Assembly: GCF_001682855.1 (NCBI RefSeq)
Contig: NZ_MAQW01000031.1
Location: 186,487 to 250,486 of the forward strand
Source of the DNA: Bacillus sp. FJAT-27264
Lineage (GTDB): Bacteria > Bacillota > Bacilli > Paenibacillales > Paenibacillaceae
DNA length: 64,000 nt
Direction of reading: 5' to 3'
Shown here: one piece after another, positions 23,202 to 33,024 of the stretch
Numbering within the stretch: position 1 is the stretch's first letter
How the letters are laid out: each line of letters begins with the position of its first letter
Translations under genes and position numbers: made by a program
Notes under the pieces: model-generated
What the model was told of the DNA's origin: nothing
The model's input: the letters and a program-made list of their open reading frames with translations, nothing else
The model's database searches: none

Positions 23202-24389
23202 TCAAGGCGTCAGCAGAACGGCCTCCTCGCTTCGAGACTGTGATCGTGATCCCCGGCTCTCGGACAGGCCGCTTACTGGCTTGCCCAGCATCTCCAGGAC
23301 TGTGGCTGCGCAGTGACGCGGCTGATGCCGGTCAGGAGCCAGCCGGCGCTTCCGCTGCTCCTCCAGCGAGCCTTTCTCCCGAAGCAGCCTTGTGAACCAT
23401 TTGTTCACGACTGCGGCGTCCAGTACCTCCGCTAGTCCCAATTCCACGAAGTATTGGCAGTTCTTTTCCTCCTGACCAGGAATCGCCTTGTAGAACAGCA
23501 TAGGGATGCCCTTGGCCTGGCCTTCTGTGCAGGTCATGCCACCGGGCTTAGTGATCAGCAGATCGGACGCGTCCATCAGCTTGTTGATCTCGTTGCTGTA
23601 GCCGATAATCTTGATATTGGGGTGACTTAGCAGTGGATTTCCCTGCATTTTGGCCACGAGTTTGTCATTGCTGCCCATGCAAAAGATAAGCTGAATCTCG
23701 TTCATCCGTGAGGTGAGCGAGGTCATAACATCCTTGCCGAACATTAGACCCCAGCCGCCGCCCATAATAAGCACGGTGGGGATGTCGGCGAGGCCGAGTT
23801 CTTGGCGAAGCTGGGTCTTGTTCGATCTCTCCCAGAACTTGGGGTGCACCGGAATGCCGGTCACGGTCACGTATTCGGAAGGAATGCCGCGGCCGGTAAG
23901 AATGGCCTTAACGCGGGCAGTGGACACCAGATAACGGTCTACCTCGTCGTTCACCCAGCTTCCATGCGCGTCATAATCCGTAATCAACGTATACAGGGGT
24001 ACATTAAGACCCTGTCGCTTCAAACGGGAGATGACGGCAGCCGGAATAGGGTGGGTGCAGATAATCAGGTCGGGCTTGAGCTGCTCAATGACCTGTGCAG
24101 CGTGAGTATAAAAAATCCGGTGAAGGGCTAGCTTGGTCAACCGGTTCAGTGATTTGTTGTATTGGGTCTTATACATCATGCCGACCAGTTTGGGCTGGCT
24201 GCTGACGGTTCTTCGGTAAGCGGAAAGAATCCAGGGAGCGACCGTTGGGTTGAGAAATTTGCCCAGCTCGATTACCCGGCATTGCACATCCGGATTCAGC
24301 AGCTTTATTCCTTCGGCCAGAGCATAGGCTGCCCCTGTATGGCCCGTTCCGAAGCCTTCCGAAAACAGCAGTACTCTTTTCTTTCGCAT
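23202..24389 (-). CDS. Processive diacylglycerol glucosyltransferase-like protein (UgtP/MurG-type)
   Basis: A 395-residue GT28-family protein related to UgtP and plant MGDG synthases. The N-terminus KRVLLFSEGFGTGHTGAAYALAEGI fits the acceptor-side motif GxGH, and IICTHPIPAAV...YTLITDYDAHGSWV is typical. In the C-terminal half TVLIMGGGWGLMFG and LLITKPGGMTCTEGQAKGIPMLFYKAIPGQEEKN hold the UDP-sugar-binding GGM/E-x-x motifs. It probably makes glucosyl-diacylglycerol, the membrane anchor for lipoteichoic acid. CAGGTGA precedes the ATG. Confidence 0.85.
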   Translation of the reverse strand: MRKKRVLLFSEGFGTGHTGAAYALAEGIKLLNPDVQCRVIELGKFLNPTVAPWILSAYRRTVSSQPKLVGMMYKTQYNKSLNRLTKLALHRIFYTHAAQVIEQLKPDLIICTHPIPAAVISRLKRQGLNVPLYTLITDYDAHGSWVNDEVDRYLVSTARVKAILTGRGIPSEYVTVTGIPVHPKFWERSNKTQLRQELGLADIPTVLIMGGGWGLMFGKDVMTSLTSRMNEIQLIFCMGSNDKLVAKMQGNPLLSHPNIKIIGYSNEINKLMDASDLLITKPGGMTCTEGQAKGIPMLFYKAIPGQEEKNCQYFVELGLAEVLDAAVVNKWFTRLLREKGSLEEQRKRRLAPDRHQPRHCAATVLEMLGKPVSGLSESRGSRSQSRSEEAVLLTP

Positions 24390-24591
24390 AAGTTCACCTG
24401 CTACTTTCCTTCATGAGTAGAATTGCGGCAATCTATCTATCCTATATACGTGGCAAATCCTTACTCTTTTCACATTATACAAATAAGACGTAAATAGAAA
24501 GTTAAAACACTGCAATAAATTAAAAAAAATAAAAAGATTGGCTCCAAGGTATTGCAAACATATGGGCAAAGTGCTAAAGTAATAAATGACC

Positions 24592-24617
24592 GATTGACCG
24601 GATTAGTAAAGTGGTCA
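24592..24617. promoter_or_regulatory. Operator-like site upstream of the tetR-type gene
   Basis: GATTGACCGGAT...AAA...GTCA contains the inverted pair TGACC/GGTCA, 13 bases apart. The same arrangement recurs at 25382-25407 before the yhgE-type gene. Confidence 0.6.
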
Positions 24618-24662
24618 GAAGTTCAATAGCAACCATTATTTCTGGCGAAGGGATGTGTAAGG

Positions 24663-25238
24663 GTGGCTGTGGTAGATCGAAGGCAGCAGGTGCTTCAAGC
24701 CGCGACCAAATCATTTTCATTATTCGGCTATAAAGCGACCACGATGGATCAGGTGGCCAAGATAGCGAATGTCGGCAAAGGAACCATCTACACTTTTTTT
24801 ACGAACAAGGAACAGCTGTTTGATGAGATCCTGCGCGACATGATGACTGAGATGAAAATGATTGCCGAGCGGGAGATCAGGCGCGACAAGCCCTTCTTTG
24901 ATAACCTGCATCGCGTGCTGGATTCCTTGTTGGAATTTCGAAGCGAACACGAGCTATTCATCAAGCTTTCCCAGGAAAATCGCGAATTCGGAACGCCACA
25001 GGCTCAAGAAGGACTCGATAAGATCGAGAGCGTAGTATTGGAATATATCGAACGGGAGGTGGAACTCGCGATCCGACGGGGTGAGATCAAGCCCTGCGAC
25101 CCTAAAATTGTATCGGTGGTAATGTTCAGGCTGTACATTGTACTGACTGCCGAACTGAACAAAACGCACACGCCTTTGGACAAAGAGCAAATCAAGGACT
25201 ACTTTCGTTTGTTTCTCGCTGAAGGGCTGGCACAGTAA
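24663..25238 (+). CDS. TetR/AcrR-family transcriptional regulator (YhgD-like)
   Basis: A 191-residue regulator. Residues 8-55 form the TetR helix-turn-helix (RRQQVLQAATKSFSLFGYKATTMDQVAKIANVGKGTIYTFFTNKEQLFDEIL). The rest is the helical ligand-binding domain. It starts at GTG 24663 with GAAGGGA upstream. The neighbour downstream encodes a YhgE/Pip-type membrane protein, a pairing also seen as yhgD-yhgE in Bacillus. A shared operator-like sequence occurs upstream of both genes, so it probably represses itself and that neighbour. Confidence 0.88.
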   Translation: MAVVDRRQQVLQAATKSFSLFGYKATTMDQVAKIANVGKGTIYTFFTNKEQLFDEILRDMMTEMKMIAEREIRRDKPFFDNLHRVLDSLLEFRSEHELFIKLSQENREFGTPQAQEGLDKIESVVLEYIEREVELAIRRGEIKPCDPKIVSVVMFRLYIVLTAELNKTHTPLDKEQIKDYFRLFLAEGLAQ

Positions 25239-25324
25239 TGTTTAGAATCGGCATAGGGATTGCGTTCCTCATATCTGCTTTCCCTATCATCTATTTCTTC
25301 ATACTTATTTGGCCATAATTTTTG

Positions 25325-25374
25325 AACAAGGTTTCCTGCTTCGTCGCAAGCACACCGAGATGGTGCTTTTTTTA
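25325..25374 (+). terminator. Weak hairpin with T-run between the tetR-type and yhgE-type genes
   Basis: CACC and GGTG with a GAGAT loop, followed by seven T. The stem is short, so some read-through into the next gene is likely. Confidence 0.4.
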
Positions 25375-25381
25375 TGGCCTT

Positions 25382-25407
25382 GATTGACCGAATGGGGAAA
25401 ACAGTCA
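25382..25407. promoter_or_regulatory. Operator-like site upstream of the yhgE-type gene
   Basis: GATTGACCGAATGGGGAAAACAGTCA aligns with the upstream site of the tetR-type gene: GATTGACCGRAT(n4)AAA(n3)GTCA is common to both. Confidence 0.6.
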
Positions 25408-25504
25408 CTTGGTGTTACAGCAATATTTCATAGGTACAGCATTTATGCAACATAATTTAAAAACACATTTAAAAAGAGCATATGATCAAAAGGAGAGAAC
25501 CAGA

Positions 25505-27859
25505 ATGAAATCATTATCCGTGTTTACCAAGGACCTTGGTGCGGCTCTTAGAAATCCTAAGTTGCTGATCCCGATCATAGTCGTCCTCTTCATTCCGGTG
25601 ATGTATAGCGGATTGTTCCTGAAGGCATTCTGGGACCCGTACGGCAAAATGAACGAACTGCCGGTCGCCGTAGTGAATCAAGATAAGGGCGCCAATTACG
25701 AAGGAAAAGAATTGAAAGCCGGCAGTGACATGATAGATGTGCTTAAGAAGACGGATGGCTTCCAGTGGAATTTTGTAAGTCGTGAAGAAGCTGACGCCGG
25801 TATTAAGAACAACAAGTATTACATGTCCATTATCGTACCTGAGGACTTCTCCGAAAAGGCAACAACACTGCTGGATAAAGATCCGCAGCCGGCCAAAATT
25901 ATTTTTGAGCCGAATGAAGGCTACAACTTCCTGGCTGGACAAATCGGGGGAACGGCCGTGAAGGAAATCAAGGCGAAAGTATCTGCTAAGATCACCGAAG
26001 CTTATACTGAATCCGTCTTTGATAAAATCACTGAAATCGCAAGCGGTCTTGGCGATGCAGGAGAAGGCGCGGGCAAGATTGCCGACGGCGCAGGCAAGCT
26101 GGATGACGGCGCGCTGAAATTGAAAGAAAACCTGCTGGTGCTGACCGATGGCACAGGCAAATTGAAAGATGGCGTAGAACCGCTGACTAAAGGTGTTACT
26201 GATTTGAACACCGGTGCTGCAGCCCTGGAATCGGGTACCAGCACATTGGCTGGCGGATTGCAGCAACTGTCCGCTGCACAGAAGCAGCTTCAAGACGGCT
26301 TGAACCAAAGCTCGTCCGGCAGCAAACAACTTAGCGGCGGTCTCCAGGAGGCCGTTAACGGTACAACGAAGCTGCAAGAAGGTACAAAGGCCGCTGTAGA
26401 CGGCACAAGCAAGCTGCAAGCAGGCGCACAATCCCTGGTTGACGGCAGCAGCAAGCTGCAAGCGGGATTGAACTCCTCTACTGACGGCAGCGCGCAGTTG
26501 GAAGCTGGTTTGAAGGCTTCCGCAGAAGGCAGCGCCAAAGTCACTGAAGGCGCAAAAGCAGTATCTGACGGCCTGCAACAGCTGGCCCAGTCGAATCCGC
26601 AGCTTGCGGAGAATCCGGCAGTGCAAAAGCTGCTCGCTGCGAGCAAAGCGGTCGCTGACGGCAACGCACAGCTTCAGCAAAGCCAGCAGCAGCTGGCACA
26701 GGGCGCAAGCGCCCTGCACAGCGGCCAAGAACAGCTCGCCCAAGGTGCGGCGCAGCTAAACGCAGGTTCGCAGCAGCTTGCAGGCGGCGTAAGTGGGCTG
26801 CATGATGGTGCCAAGCAGTTGAATGCAGGCAGCACACAGCTGCTGCAAGGACAGCAGAAGCTGGCGCAAGGCGCTTCTGCGCTGGCAGCGGGCGGCGATA
26901 AGCTGACCGCTGGTATGAAGCAGTTCGGCGAGAAGCTGAGTGAAGCAGCAGCCGGCGGCAGCAAGCTGGCCGATGGCGGTAAAGCGCTGGGCGCAGGTAC
27001 TTCGAAGCTTCTGAACGGAGTTGGCGAGCTGGGCAACGGCATCAACGCTGTAGCAGATGGCTCCAAGAAGCTGGCCGACGGTGCCGGGGAACTTAAGAAC
27101 GGGATGGCTGATCTGAAATCCGGTTCCAATGAACTGGCTACCAAACTCGATGATGCTGCCGAGAAGACCAGTGCTGTGAACAAAACAGATGCTATGGTTC
27201 AAATGTTTGCTCAGCCTGTTGTTATCGAAGACCATGCAATCAACAAAGTACCTAACTACGGTACAGGTTTTGCACCATACTTCCTGTCGCTGGGCCTTTT
27301 CGTAGGGGCACTGATCTGCACACTGGTTATTCCTACACGTGAATCGGAGGTTGCAGAAGCAACACGGTTCAATCGCTTTATCAGCCGCACACTGACATTC
27401 TCAATGATGAGTCTGATTCAGTCGCTGATGGCGGCTATGATTGTCCTGTATGGTCTGGGTCTGGAAGTACAGAGTGTACCTCTGTTCTATCTGTTCACTT
27501 TCATTACAAGTCTTGCCTACATGATGATCATCCAGGCGCTTGTAACCTGGCTGGCTAACCCGGGCCGCTTCATTGTCATTGTCATTCTGATCTTCCAATT
27601 GACAACAAGCGCCGGCACCTTCCCGTTGGAACTGATTCCAAACTGGATGCAATTCTTTAATCCGCTGCTGCCAATGACTTACAGTGTCGCTGGATTAAAG
27701 GCAGTGATCTCTACCGGAGATTACAGCGCAATGTGGGGCGATATGGGAAGACTTGCTATCTATGGTGTGGTCTTCATGTTGCTTACTCTTGCTTACTTCA
27801 TGACGCGCGGCCGGGATAATGAAATGGCTTTGAAGAATGAAAAAGTCTTAACTGTATAA
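25505..27859 (+). CDS. yhgE: YhgE/Pip-type membrane protein
   Basis: A 784-residue membrane protein. One N-terminal membrane segment (LLIPIIVVLFIPVMYSGLFL), an extracytoplasmic region (about 60-590) consisting largely of repeats such as LQEGTKAAVDGTSKLQAG and LAQGASALHSGQEQLAQG that probably form a long coiled-coil or helical bundle, and five or six membrane segments from about 615 with an ABC-2-like permease pattern (FLSLGLFVGALICTLVIP). YhgE/Pip proteins include phage receptors and type VII/ESX-related factors in other Gram-positives. Start: ATG 25505 with AAGGAG; the frame is open further upstream but lacks such a site. Confidence 0.85.
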   Translation: MKSLSVFTKDLGAALRNPKLLIPIIVVLFIPVMYSGLFLKAFWDPYGKMNELPVAVVNQDKGANYEGKELKAGSDMIDVLKKTDGFQWNFVSREEADAGIKNNKYYMSIIVPEDFSEKATTLLDKDPQPAKIIFEPNEGYNFLAGQIGGTAVKEIKAKVSAKITEAYTESVFDKITEIASGLGDAGEGAGKIADGAGKLDDGALKLKENLLVLTDGTGKLKDGVEPLTKGVTDLNTGAAALESGTSTLAGGLQQLSAAQKQLQDGLNQSSSGSKQLSGGLQEAVNGTTKLQEGTKAAVDGTSKLQAGAQSLVDGSSKLQAGLNSSTDGSAQLEAGLKASAEGSAKVTEGAKAVSDGLQQLAQSNPQLAENPAVQKLLAASKAVADGNAQLQQSQQQLAQGASALHSGQEQLAQGAAQLNAGSQQLAGGVSGLHDGAKQLNAGSTQLLQGQQKLAQGASALAAGGDKLTAGMKQFGEKLSEAAAGGSKLADGGKALGAGTSKLLNGVGELGNGINAVADGSKKLADGAGELKNGMADLKSGSNELATKLDDAAEKTSAVNKTDAMVQMFAQPVVIEDHAINKVPNYGTGFAPYFLSLGLFVGALICTLVIPTRESEVAEATRFNRFISRTLTFSMMSLIQSLMAAMIVLYGLGLEVQSVPLFYLFTFITSLAYMMIIQALVTWLANPGRFIVIVILIFQLTTSAGTFPLELIPNWMQFFNPLLPMTYSVAGLKAVISTGDYSAMWGDMGRLAIYGVVFMLLTLAYFMTRGRDNEMALKNEKVLTV

Positions 27860-27891
27860 TCGGCAAGCTGCTTGAGCTTAGTCTATACAAC

Positions 27892-27920
27892 AAGAAGCGC
27901 TCCCATGTGGAGCGCTTCTT
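27892..27920 (+). terminator. Strong hairpin after the yhgE-type gene
   Basis: AAGAAGCGCTCC pairs with GGAGCGCTTCTT, a perfect 12-bp stem with CATGT loop. No long T-run follows, so termination efficiency is uncertain. Confidence 0.6.
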
Positions 27921-28074
27921 GCGCATTTAGAAGTGACATTTTTCGTTAAAAAAGACGCTAGGTTAGGAAAATTTATGAAACATTTTTCAGTGCAAAAAAA
28001 ATAATGCAAAGAATATGTATTACTCTACATGGAAATGCAAATAAATCTTTGGTTAAGTAAAGCTGTACAGCAAA

Positions 28075-28157
28075 AACTATAGTTATCAACATCATAAAAA
28101 ACTATAATTTGCCCAGCATAAACCCCGGTGATACACTAGTAAAACCAAATCACCGCG
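28075..28157 (+). promoter_or_regulatory. Promoter region of the glutamate synthase gene
   Basis: TTGCCC (28109-28114) and TACACT (28132-28137) with 17-base spacing form a plausible sigma-A promoter. Directly upstream are two near-identical palindromes, AACTATAGTT (28075-28084) and AACTATAATT (28100-28109), 25 bp apart. An inverted repeat CGGTGAT/ATCACCG (28126-28155) spans the probable start site. These could bind a LysR-type activator such as GltC, but that is inference. Confidence 0.5.
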
Positions 28158-28233
28158 GAATAATTATTTAGATTTTAATATGTCAAAATTTCTCGAGATA
28201 CCGCCCCAATTTATTATAGAAAGGTTGCGTAAG

Positions 28234-31200
28234 ATGAGACACACTGAACTGCCCCGCAAACAGGGCCTGTATGATCCCCAGTTCGAAAAAGATGCTTGCG
28301 GCATGGGATTTGTTGCCCATATTAAAGGCGTACCGTCCCATGAAATCGTAAGCAATGCTTTGACCATGCTCATTAACATGGAGCATCGGGGAGGCCAGGG
28401 AAGCGAGCCGAATTCCGGTGATGGAGCCGGCATTATGCTGCAAATCCCGCATCGTTTCTTTGCCTTAGAAGCCAAGAAGCTTGGCTTTGAACTCCCTGAG
28501 CAAGGCCATTATGGCGTGGGTATGATCTTTTTGTCTCAGAATGAGGAGATCAGAGTCCGCCATGAGGCTCTCTTAAGCGAAATTATTGCAGAAGAAGGCC
28601 AAGAAGTGCTCGGTTATCGCGACGTACCTACTTTTGACGAGATGCTTGGCAAGACGGCTAAAGCAGCCAAGCCTTATGTGCGTCAGGTCTTTATCGGCCG
28701 CTCCGCTGCGGTATCCGATGAGCTGGCCTTCGAGCGGAAGCTGTATGTCATCCGCAGACGGGCTGAGCTAGCAATCCGTTACAACGGCGCAGAAGAGGGA
28801 GAATCCTTCTATCTGCCAAGCTTATCTTGTCGCAAAATCGTTTATAAAGGAATGTTGACCACAGAGCAGGTGGGACAATTCTACCTTGATCTGCAGGATG
28901 AGAACCTGGAATCGGCCATCGCACTGCTGCACTCCCGTTTCAGCACCAATACGTTCCCAAGCTGGGAACGCGCTCACCCGTATCGCTTCATGATTCATAA
29001 CGGTGAGATTAACACGCTGCGGGGAAATGTAAACTGGATGCATGCCCGCCAATCGCTGTTCAAGAGTGATGTGTTCGGCGAATCCCTCGACAAGATCAAG
29101 CCGGTTATTAATCCGGATGGTTCCGATACAGGGATGTTCGATAACACCTTCGAGTTCCTGTACCTGAGCGGACGCTCTCTGCCGCAAGTAGCCATGATGA
29201 TGGTACCTGAGCCTTGGAGCAACCATGACACCATGGATGAGCAGAAGAAAGCATTTTATCAATACCATAGCACCCTGATGGAGCCTTGGGACGGACCGGC
29301 TGCAATGGGCTTCACTGACGGTGTGCAGATCGGTGCCATGCTTGACCGTAACGGATTGCGTCCTGCGCGTTACTACGTTACGAAAGACGATAAGATTATC
29401 CTGTCTTCTGAAGCCGGCGTATTGGATATCCCGGCAGAGAACGTGCTGTACAAAGATCGTCTGAAGCCAGGCCGCATGCTGCTCGTGGATACGAAGGAAG
29501 GCCGCATCATTTCCGATGAGGAAGTGAAAGCAGCAATCGTCTCTGAACGCCCTTATCGTGACTGGCTGGATGAGCACCTGATTAGCCTCGATGAGCTTCC
29601 GGATGCGCCGGAGCTGCCTAATCCGAAGCATGACAATGTACTCCAATTGCAGCAGTCGTTCGGCTATACGTTTGAGGATCTGCGCAAGGTGCTTGAGCCA
29701 ATGGCATCCACTGGCGCAGAAGCTGTCACCTCTATGGGCTACGATGCTCCGCTTGCGGTGTTGTCCGATCGCCCACAGCGTCTGTACAATTACTTCAAGC
29801 AGATGTTTGCCCAAGTAACGAATCCGCCGATTGATGCGATTCGTGAAGAACTGGTCACATCCACGACGACTACGATCGGTCCTGAGCGTAACTTGCTGAA
29901 GCCGGAACCGGAAAGCTGCCGGCAAATCTCCTTGGAGACACCGATCTTGTCCAATGAAGACTTCGCCAAGGTTCGCCATGTTCGCCGTGCAGGCTTCAAG
30001 TCGATGACCATTCCGATTCTGTTCCCGGCTGAGCTGGGCGCAGAAGGCATGCGTATCGCGATTGACCGGCTGGCTGAGGCGGCAGACCGCGTTATCGCCA
30101 AGGGCCACAACATTCTGATTCTGTCCGACCGCGGTGTGGACCGTGAGAATGCAGCGATTCCGGCCCTGCTGGCTGTAGCAAGTCTGCATCACCATCTGAT
30201 TCGCCAAGGCACGCGGACCAAGGTTAGCATCCTGCTGGAATCCGGCGAGCCGCGCGAAGTGCACCACTATGCACTGCTGCTTGGCTATGGTGTCAGTGCG
30301 GTGAACCCTTATCTGGCGTTCGAGAGTCTGGACGATATGATCAGCCAAGGCTTGCTGCGCGGTATCTCGCATGCCAAGGCCGTGAAGAACTATATCAAAG
30401 CTGCGACGAAGAGCGTAGTTAAAATACTGTCCAAGATGGGGATTTCAACCATCCAATCTTACCGTGGCGCGCAAATCTTTGAAGCTGTTGGTCTGAATTC
30501 CGAGTTCGTGGATCGTTACTTCACCTGGACGCCTTCCCGCATCGGCGGTATTGGCCTTGAGGAAGTGGCTGCCGAAGCACTGGCTCATCATCACCGGGCT
30601 TTCACCGAGAAGGATGGGAATGATAAGGTGCTGGATTCCGGCGGCGACTACCAATGGCGTAGCGACGGGGAAGAGCATTTGTTCAACCCGCAGACCATTC
30701 ACCTTCTTCAGCACTCTGTGCGTAGTGGTGATTATAAGATGTACAAGAAATATGCTGCGCTTGTTCAAGGCGAGAGTGAGAAGCACTTGACCCTCCGGTC
30801 TCTGCTGGAATTCAACTCCCCTTATGAGCCGGTTCCGCTCGAAGAGGTCGAATCCGTAGAATCGATCATGAAACGCTTCAAGACGGGGGCGATGTCCTTC
30901 GGTTCGATCAGTAAGGAAGCGCATGAGACGTTGGCTATCGCGATGAACCGCATTGGCGGCAAGAGCAACACCGGTGAGGGCGGTGAAGACCCGGCACGTT
31001 ACACTCCTGATAGCAATGGCGATTCCCGTCGTAGTGCGATTAAGCAGGTTGCATCAGGACGTTTCGGGGTTACCTCGAACTATCTGGTGAATGCCGATGA
31101 GATTCAGATCAAAATGGCGCAAGGCGCGAAGCCGGGTGAAGGCGGACAGCTTCCGGGGCGCAAGGTGTATCCTTGGGTTGCCGAGGTCCGTGGTTCCACT

Positions 31201-32829
31201 GCAGGCGTAGGTTTGATCTCGCCTCCGCCTCACCATGACATCTACTCTATAGAGGATTTGGCGGAGCTGATCTACGATCTGAAGAATGCCAATCCACGTG
31301 CAAATATCAACGTGAAGCTGGTCTCCGAAGTGGGCGTAGGAACGATTGCGGCCGGAGTAGCCAAAGGCCGTGCCGACATCATTCTGGTCAGCGGTTATGA
31401 TGGCGGAACAGGCGCTTCGCCGATGAACTCGATCCGTCATGCGGGTCTCCCATGGGAGCTTGGTCTTGCGGAAACACATCAGACGCTGATTCTCAACAAT
31501 CTGCGTGACCGTGTAGTGCTCGAGACGGACGGCAAAATGCTTAGCGGACGTGACCTTGCTGTAGCGGTACTGCTCGGAGCCGAAGAGTACGGCTTCTCGA
31601 CAGCGCCTCTGGTGGCTGTTGGCTGTATCATGATGCGTGTATGCCAAATGGATACCTGTCCGGTGGGTGTAGCCACCCAGAACCCTGATCTGCGTAAGAA
31701 TTTCACAGGTGATCCACATCATGTGGTTAACTTCATGAATTTTGTGGCACAGGATCTGCGTGAAATCATGGCTGAGCTCGGCTTCCGTACCATTGAAGAG
31801 ATGGTCGGACGTACGGATTGTCTCGATGCTGTGAAGGCTTCTTACCACTGGAAGAAGAAGGGTGTTGACCTCAGTAGTCTGCTGCATACGCCAGAGCTTC
31901 CAGAAGGCAGCACGCGCTTCCGCAGTCAGTATCAGAACCATGGCCTGGATGAGACACTCGATGTCTCCAAGCTGCTTGAACTGGCGGCTCCGGCACTGGA
32001 GAATGGTACTGTAGTTAAAGCATCTCTGCCAATTACCAACGTCAACCGTGCTGTAGGTACGATCCTGGGTAGTGAGCTGACCCGTAAATACGGAGCAGCG
32101 GGTCTGCCGGAAGATACGATTTCTCTACATTTCTCCGGTTCGGCCGGTCAAAGCTTGGGAGCGTTCGTGCCGAAGGGGATCACGATCACTGTTGAAGGGG
32201 ACTCCAATGACTATGTCGGCAAGGGATTGTCTGGTGGTAAGCTGATTATCAAGCCATCACCGCAGGCTACCTTTGCGGCTGAGGATAATATCATCATCGG
32301 GAATACGGCATTGTACGGAGCCACTAGCGGGGAAGCCTATATCAACGGTATCGCGGGTGAACGCTTCGCGGTCCGTAACTCCGGAGCGAATGTAGTGGTT
32401 GAAGGCGTGGGTGACCATGGTTGTGAATATATGACCGGCGGTCGTGTAGTTGTCCTCGGTGAGACTGGACGCAACTTCGCGGCTGGAATGTCGGGTGGTA
32501 TTGCCTATGTCTACGATCCGGACAATAGCTTCATCCAGCGCTGCAACCTCGAAATGGTTCTGCTGGAACGGGTAGAAGAGCCTGAGGAAGCTGAGGAGCT
32601 GTTCAATCTGATCTCCCGTCACAATGAGCTGACAGGCAGTGCGATTGGCGCGCGGGTTCTTGAGCAGTGGAATGACAATCTGCCGCAGTTTGTTCGTGTT
32701 ATTCCTAAGGATTACAAACGGATGATGCAACAGATTCGTAAGGTGGAGCAGACCGGCTTGTCCGGGGAAGCTGCCTTGATGGCCGCTTTTGAAGCCAATA
32801 TGCGTGAGCTTGCTCGTGTAGGCGGTTAA
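28234..32829 (+). CDS. gltA: Glutamate synthase (NADPH) large subunit
   Basis: A 1531-residue enzyme of ammonia assimilation, named gltA in Bacillus and gltB elsewhere. A short propeptide before CGMGFVAHIKG, where Cys is the glutaminase nucleophile; a class II amidotransferase domain to about 400; a central domain; the FMN/synthase domain (about 850-1220, with FKTGAMSFGSISKEAHE and ISPPPHHDIYSIEDLAELI); Fe-S Cys in CIMMRVCQMDTCPVGVATQ; and a C-terminal beta-helix (about 1270-1500). Start: ATG 28234 with GAAAGG upstream; ATG 28180 has no such site. The small subunit is not beside it. Confidence 0.95.
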   Translation: MRHTELPRKQGLYDPQFEKDACGMGFVAHIKGVPSHEIVSNALTMLINMEHRGGQGSEPNSGDGAGIMLQIPHRFFALEAKKLGFELPEQGHYGVGMIFLSQNEEIRVRHEALLSEIIAEEGQEVLGYRDVPTFDEMLGKTAKAAKPYVRQVFIGRSAAVSDELAFERKLYVIRRRAELAIRYNGAEEGESFYLPSLSCRKIVYKGMLTTEQVGQFYLDLQDENLESAIALLHSRFSTNTFPSWERAHPYRFMIHNGEINTLRGNVNWMHARQSLFKSDVFGESLDKIKPVINPDGSDTGMFDNTFEFLYLSGRSLPQVAMMMVPEPWSNHDTMDEQKKAFYQYHSTLMEPWDGPAAMGFTDGVQIGAMLDRNGLRPARYYVTKDDKIILSSEAGVLDIPAENVLYKDRLKPGRMLLVDTKEGRIISDEEVKAAIVSERPYRDWLDEHLISLDELPDAPELPNPKHDNVLQLQQSFGYTFEDLRKVLEPMASTGAEAVTSMGYDAPLAVLSDRPQRLYNYFKQMFAQVTNPPIDAIREELVTSTTTTIGPERNLLKPEPESCRQISLETPILSNEDFAKVRHVRRAGFKSMTIPILFPAELGAEGMRIAIDRLAEAADRVIAKGHNILILSDRGVDRENAAIPALLAVASLHHHLIRQGTRTKVSILLESGEPREVHHYALLLGYGVSAVNPYLAFESLDDMISQGLLRGISHAKAVKNYIKAATKSVVKILSKMGISTIQSYRGAQIFEAVGLNSEFVDRYFTWTPSRIGGIGLEEVAAEALAHHHRAFTEKDGNDKVLDSGGDYQWRSDGEEHLFNPQTIHLLQHSVRSGDYKMYKKYAALVQGESEKHLTLRSLLEFNSPYEPVPLEEVESVESIMKRFKTGAMSFGSISKEAHETLAIAMNRIGGKSNTGEGGEDPARYTPDSNGDSRRSAIKQVASGRFGVTSNYLVNADEIQIKMAQGAKPGEGGQLPGRKVYPWVAEVRGSTAGVGLISPPPHHDIYSIEDLAELIYDLKNANPRANINVKLVSEVGVGTIAAGVAKGRADIILVSGYDGGTGASPMNSIRHAGLPWELGLAETHQTLILNNLRDRVVLETDGKMLSGRDLAVAVLLGAEEYGFSTAPLVAVGCIMMRVCQMDTCPVGVATQNPDLRKNFTGDPHHVVNFMNFVAQDLREIMAELGFRTIEEMVGRTDCLDAVKASYHWKKKGVDLSSLLHTPELPEGSTRFRSQYQNHGLDETLDVSKLLELAAPALENGTVVKASLPITNVNRAVGTILGSELTRKYGAAGLPEDTISLHFSGSAGQSLGAFVPKGITITVEGDSNDYVGKGLSGGKLIIKPSPQATFAAEDNIIIGNTALYGATSGEAYINGIAGERFAVRNSGANVVVEGVGDHGCEYMTGGRVVVLGETGRNFAAGMSGGIAYVYDPDNSFIQRCNLEMVLLERVEEPEEAEELFNLISRHNELTGSAIGARVLEQWNDNLPQFVRVIPKDYKRMMQQIRKVEQTGLSGEAALMAAFEANMRELARVGG

Positions 32830-32868
32830 GCGGAACGCAGGTCACTGTAATGATGAATTAAAGAATAG

Positions 32869-32917
32869 AGGGATTTGGTCCTGCTGCGCAGTGCAGGAGG
32901 GGCCAAATCCCTTTTTT
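32869..32917 (+). terminator. Terminator of the glutamate synthase gene
   Basis: AGGGATTTGG pairs with CCAAATCCCT, with an inner CTGC/GCAG helix, followed by six T. Confidence 0.9.
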
Positions 32918-33024
32918 ATGATATGATATAATATTACATTTTTAGGGAAAATAAGATATGTGGTACACTGGAATGGTTAATTAGAAAAGAAAAGGTATTT
33001 CTATACGAGAGAGGAAGTGAGACT

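Noticed and set aside
25514..26743. Long open frame opposite the yhgE-type gene
   Set aside because: It is Cys/Leu-rich noise from the repeat region of the coding strand.
28822..30372. Long open frame on the minus strand opposite the glutamate synthase gene (516 codons)
   Set aside because: It lies wholly within a conserved gene, has no family resemblance and no ribosome binding site; such antisense frames follow from codon bias.
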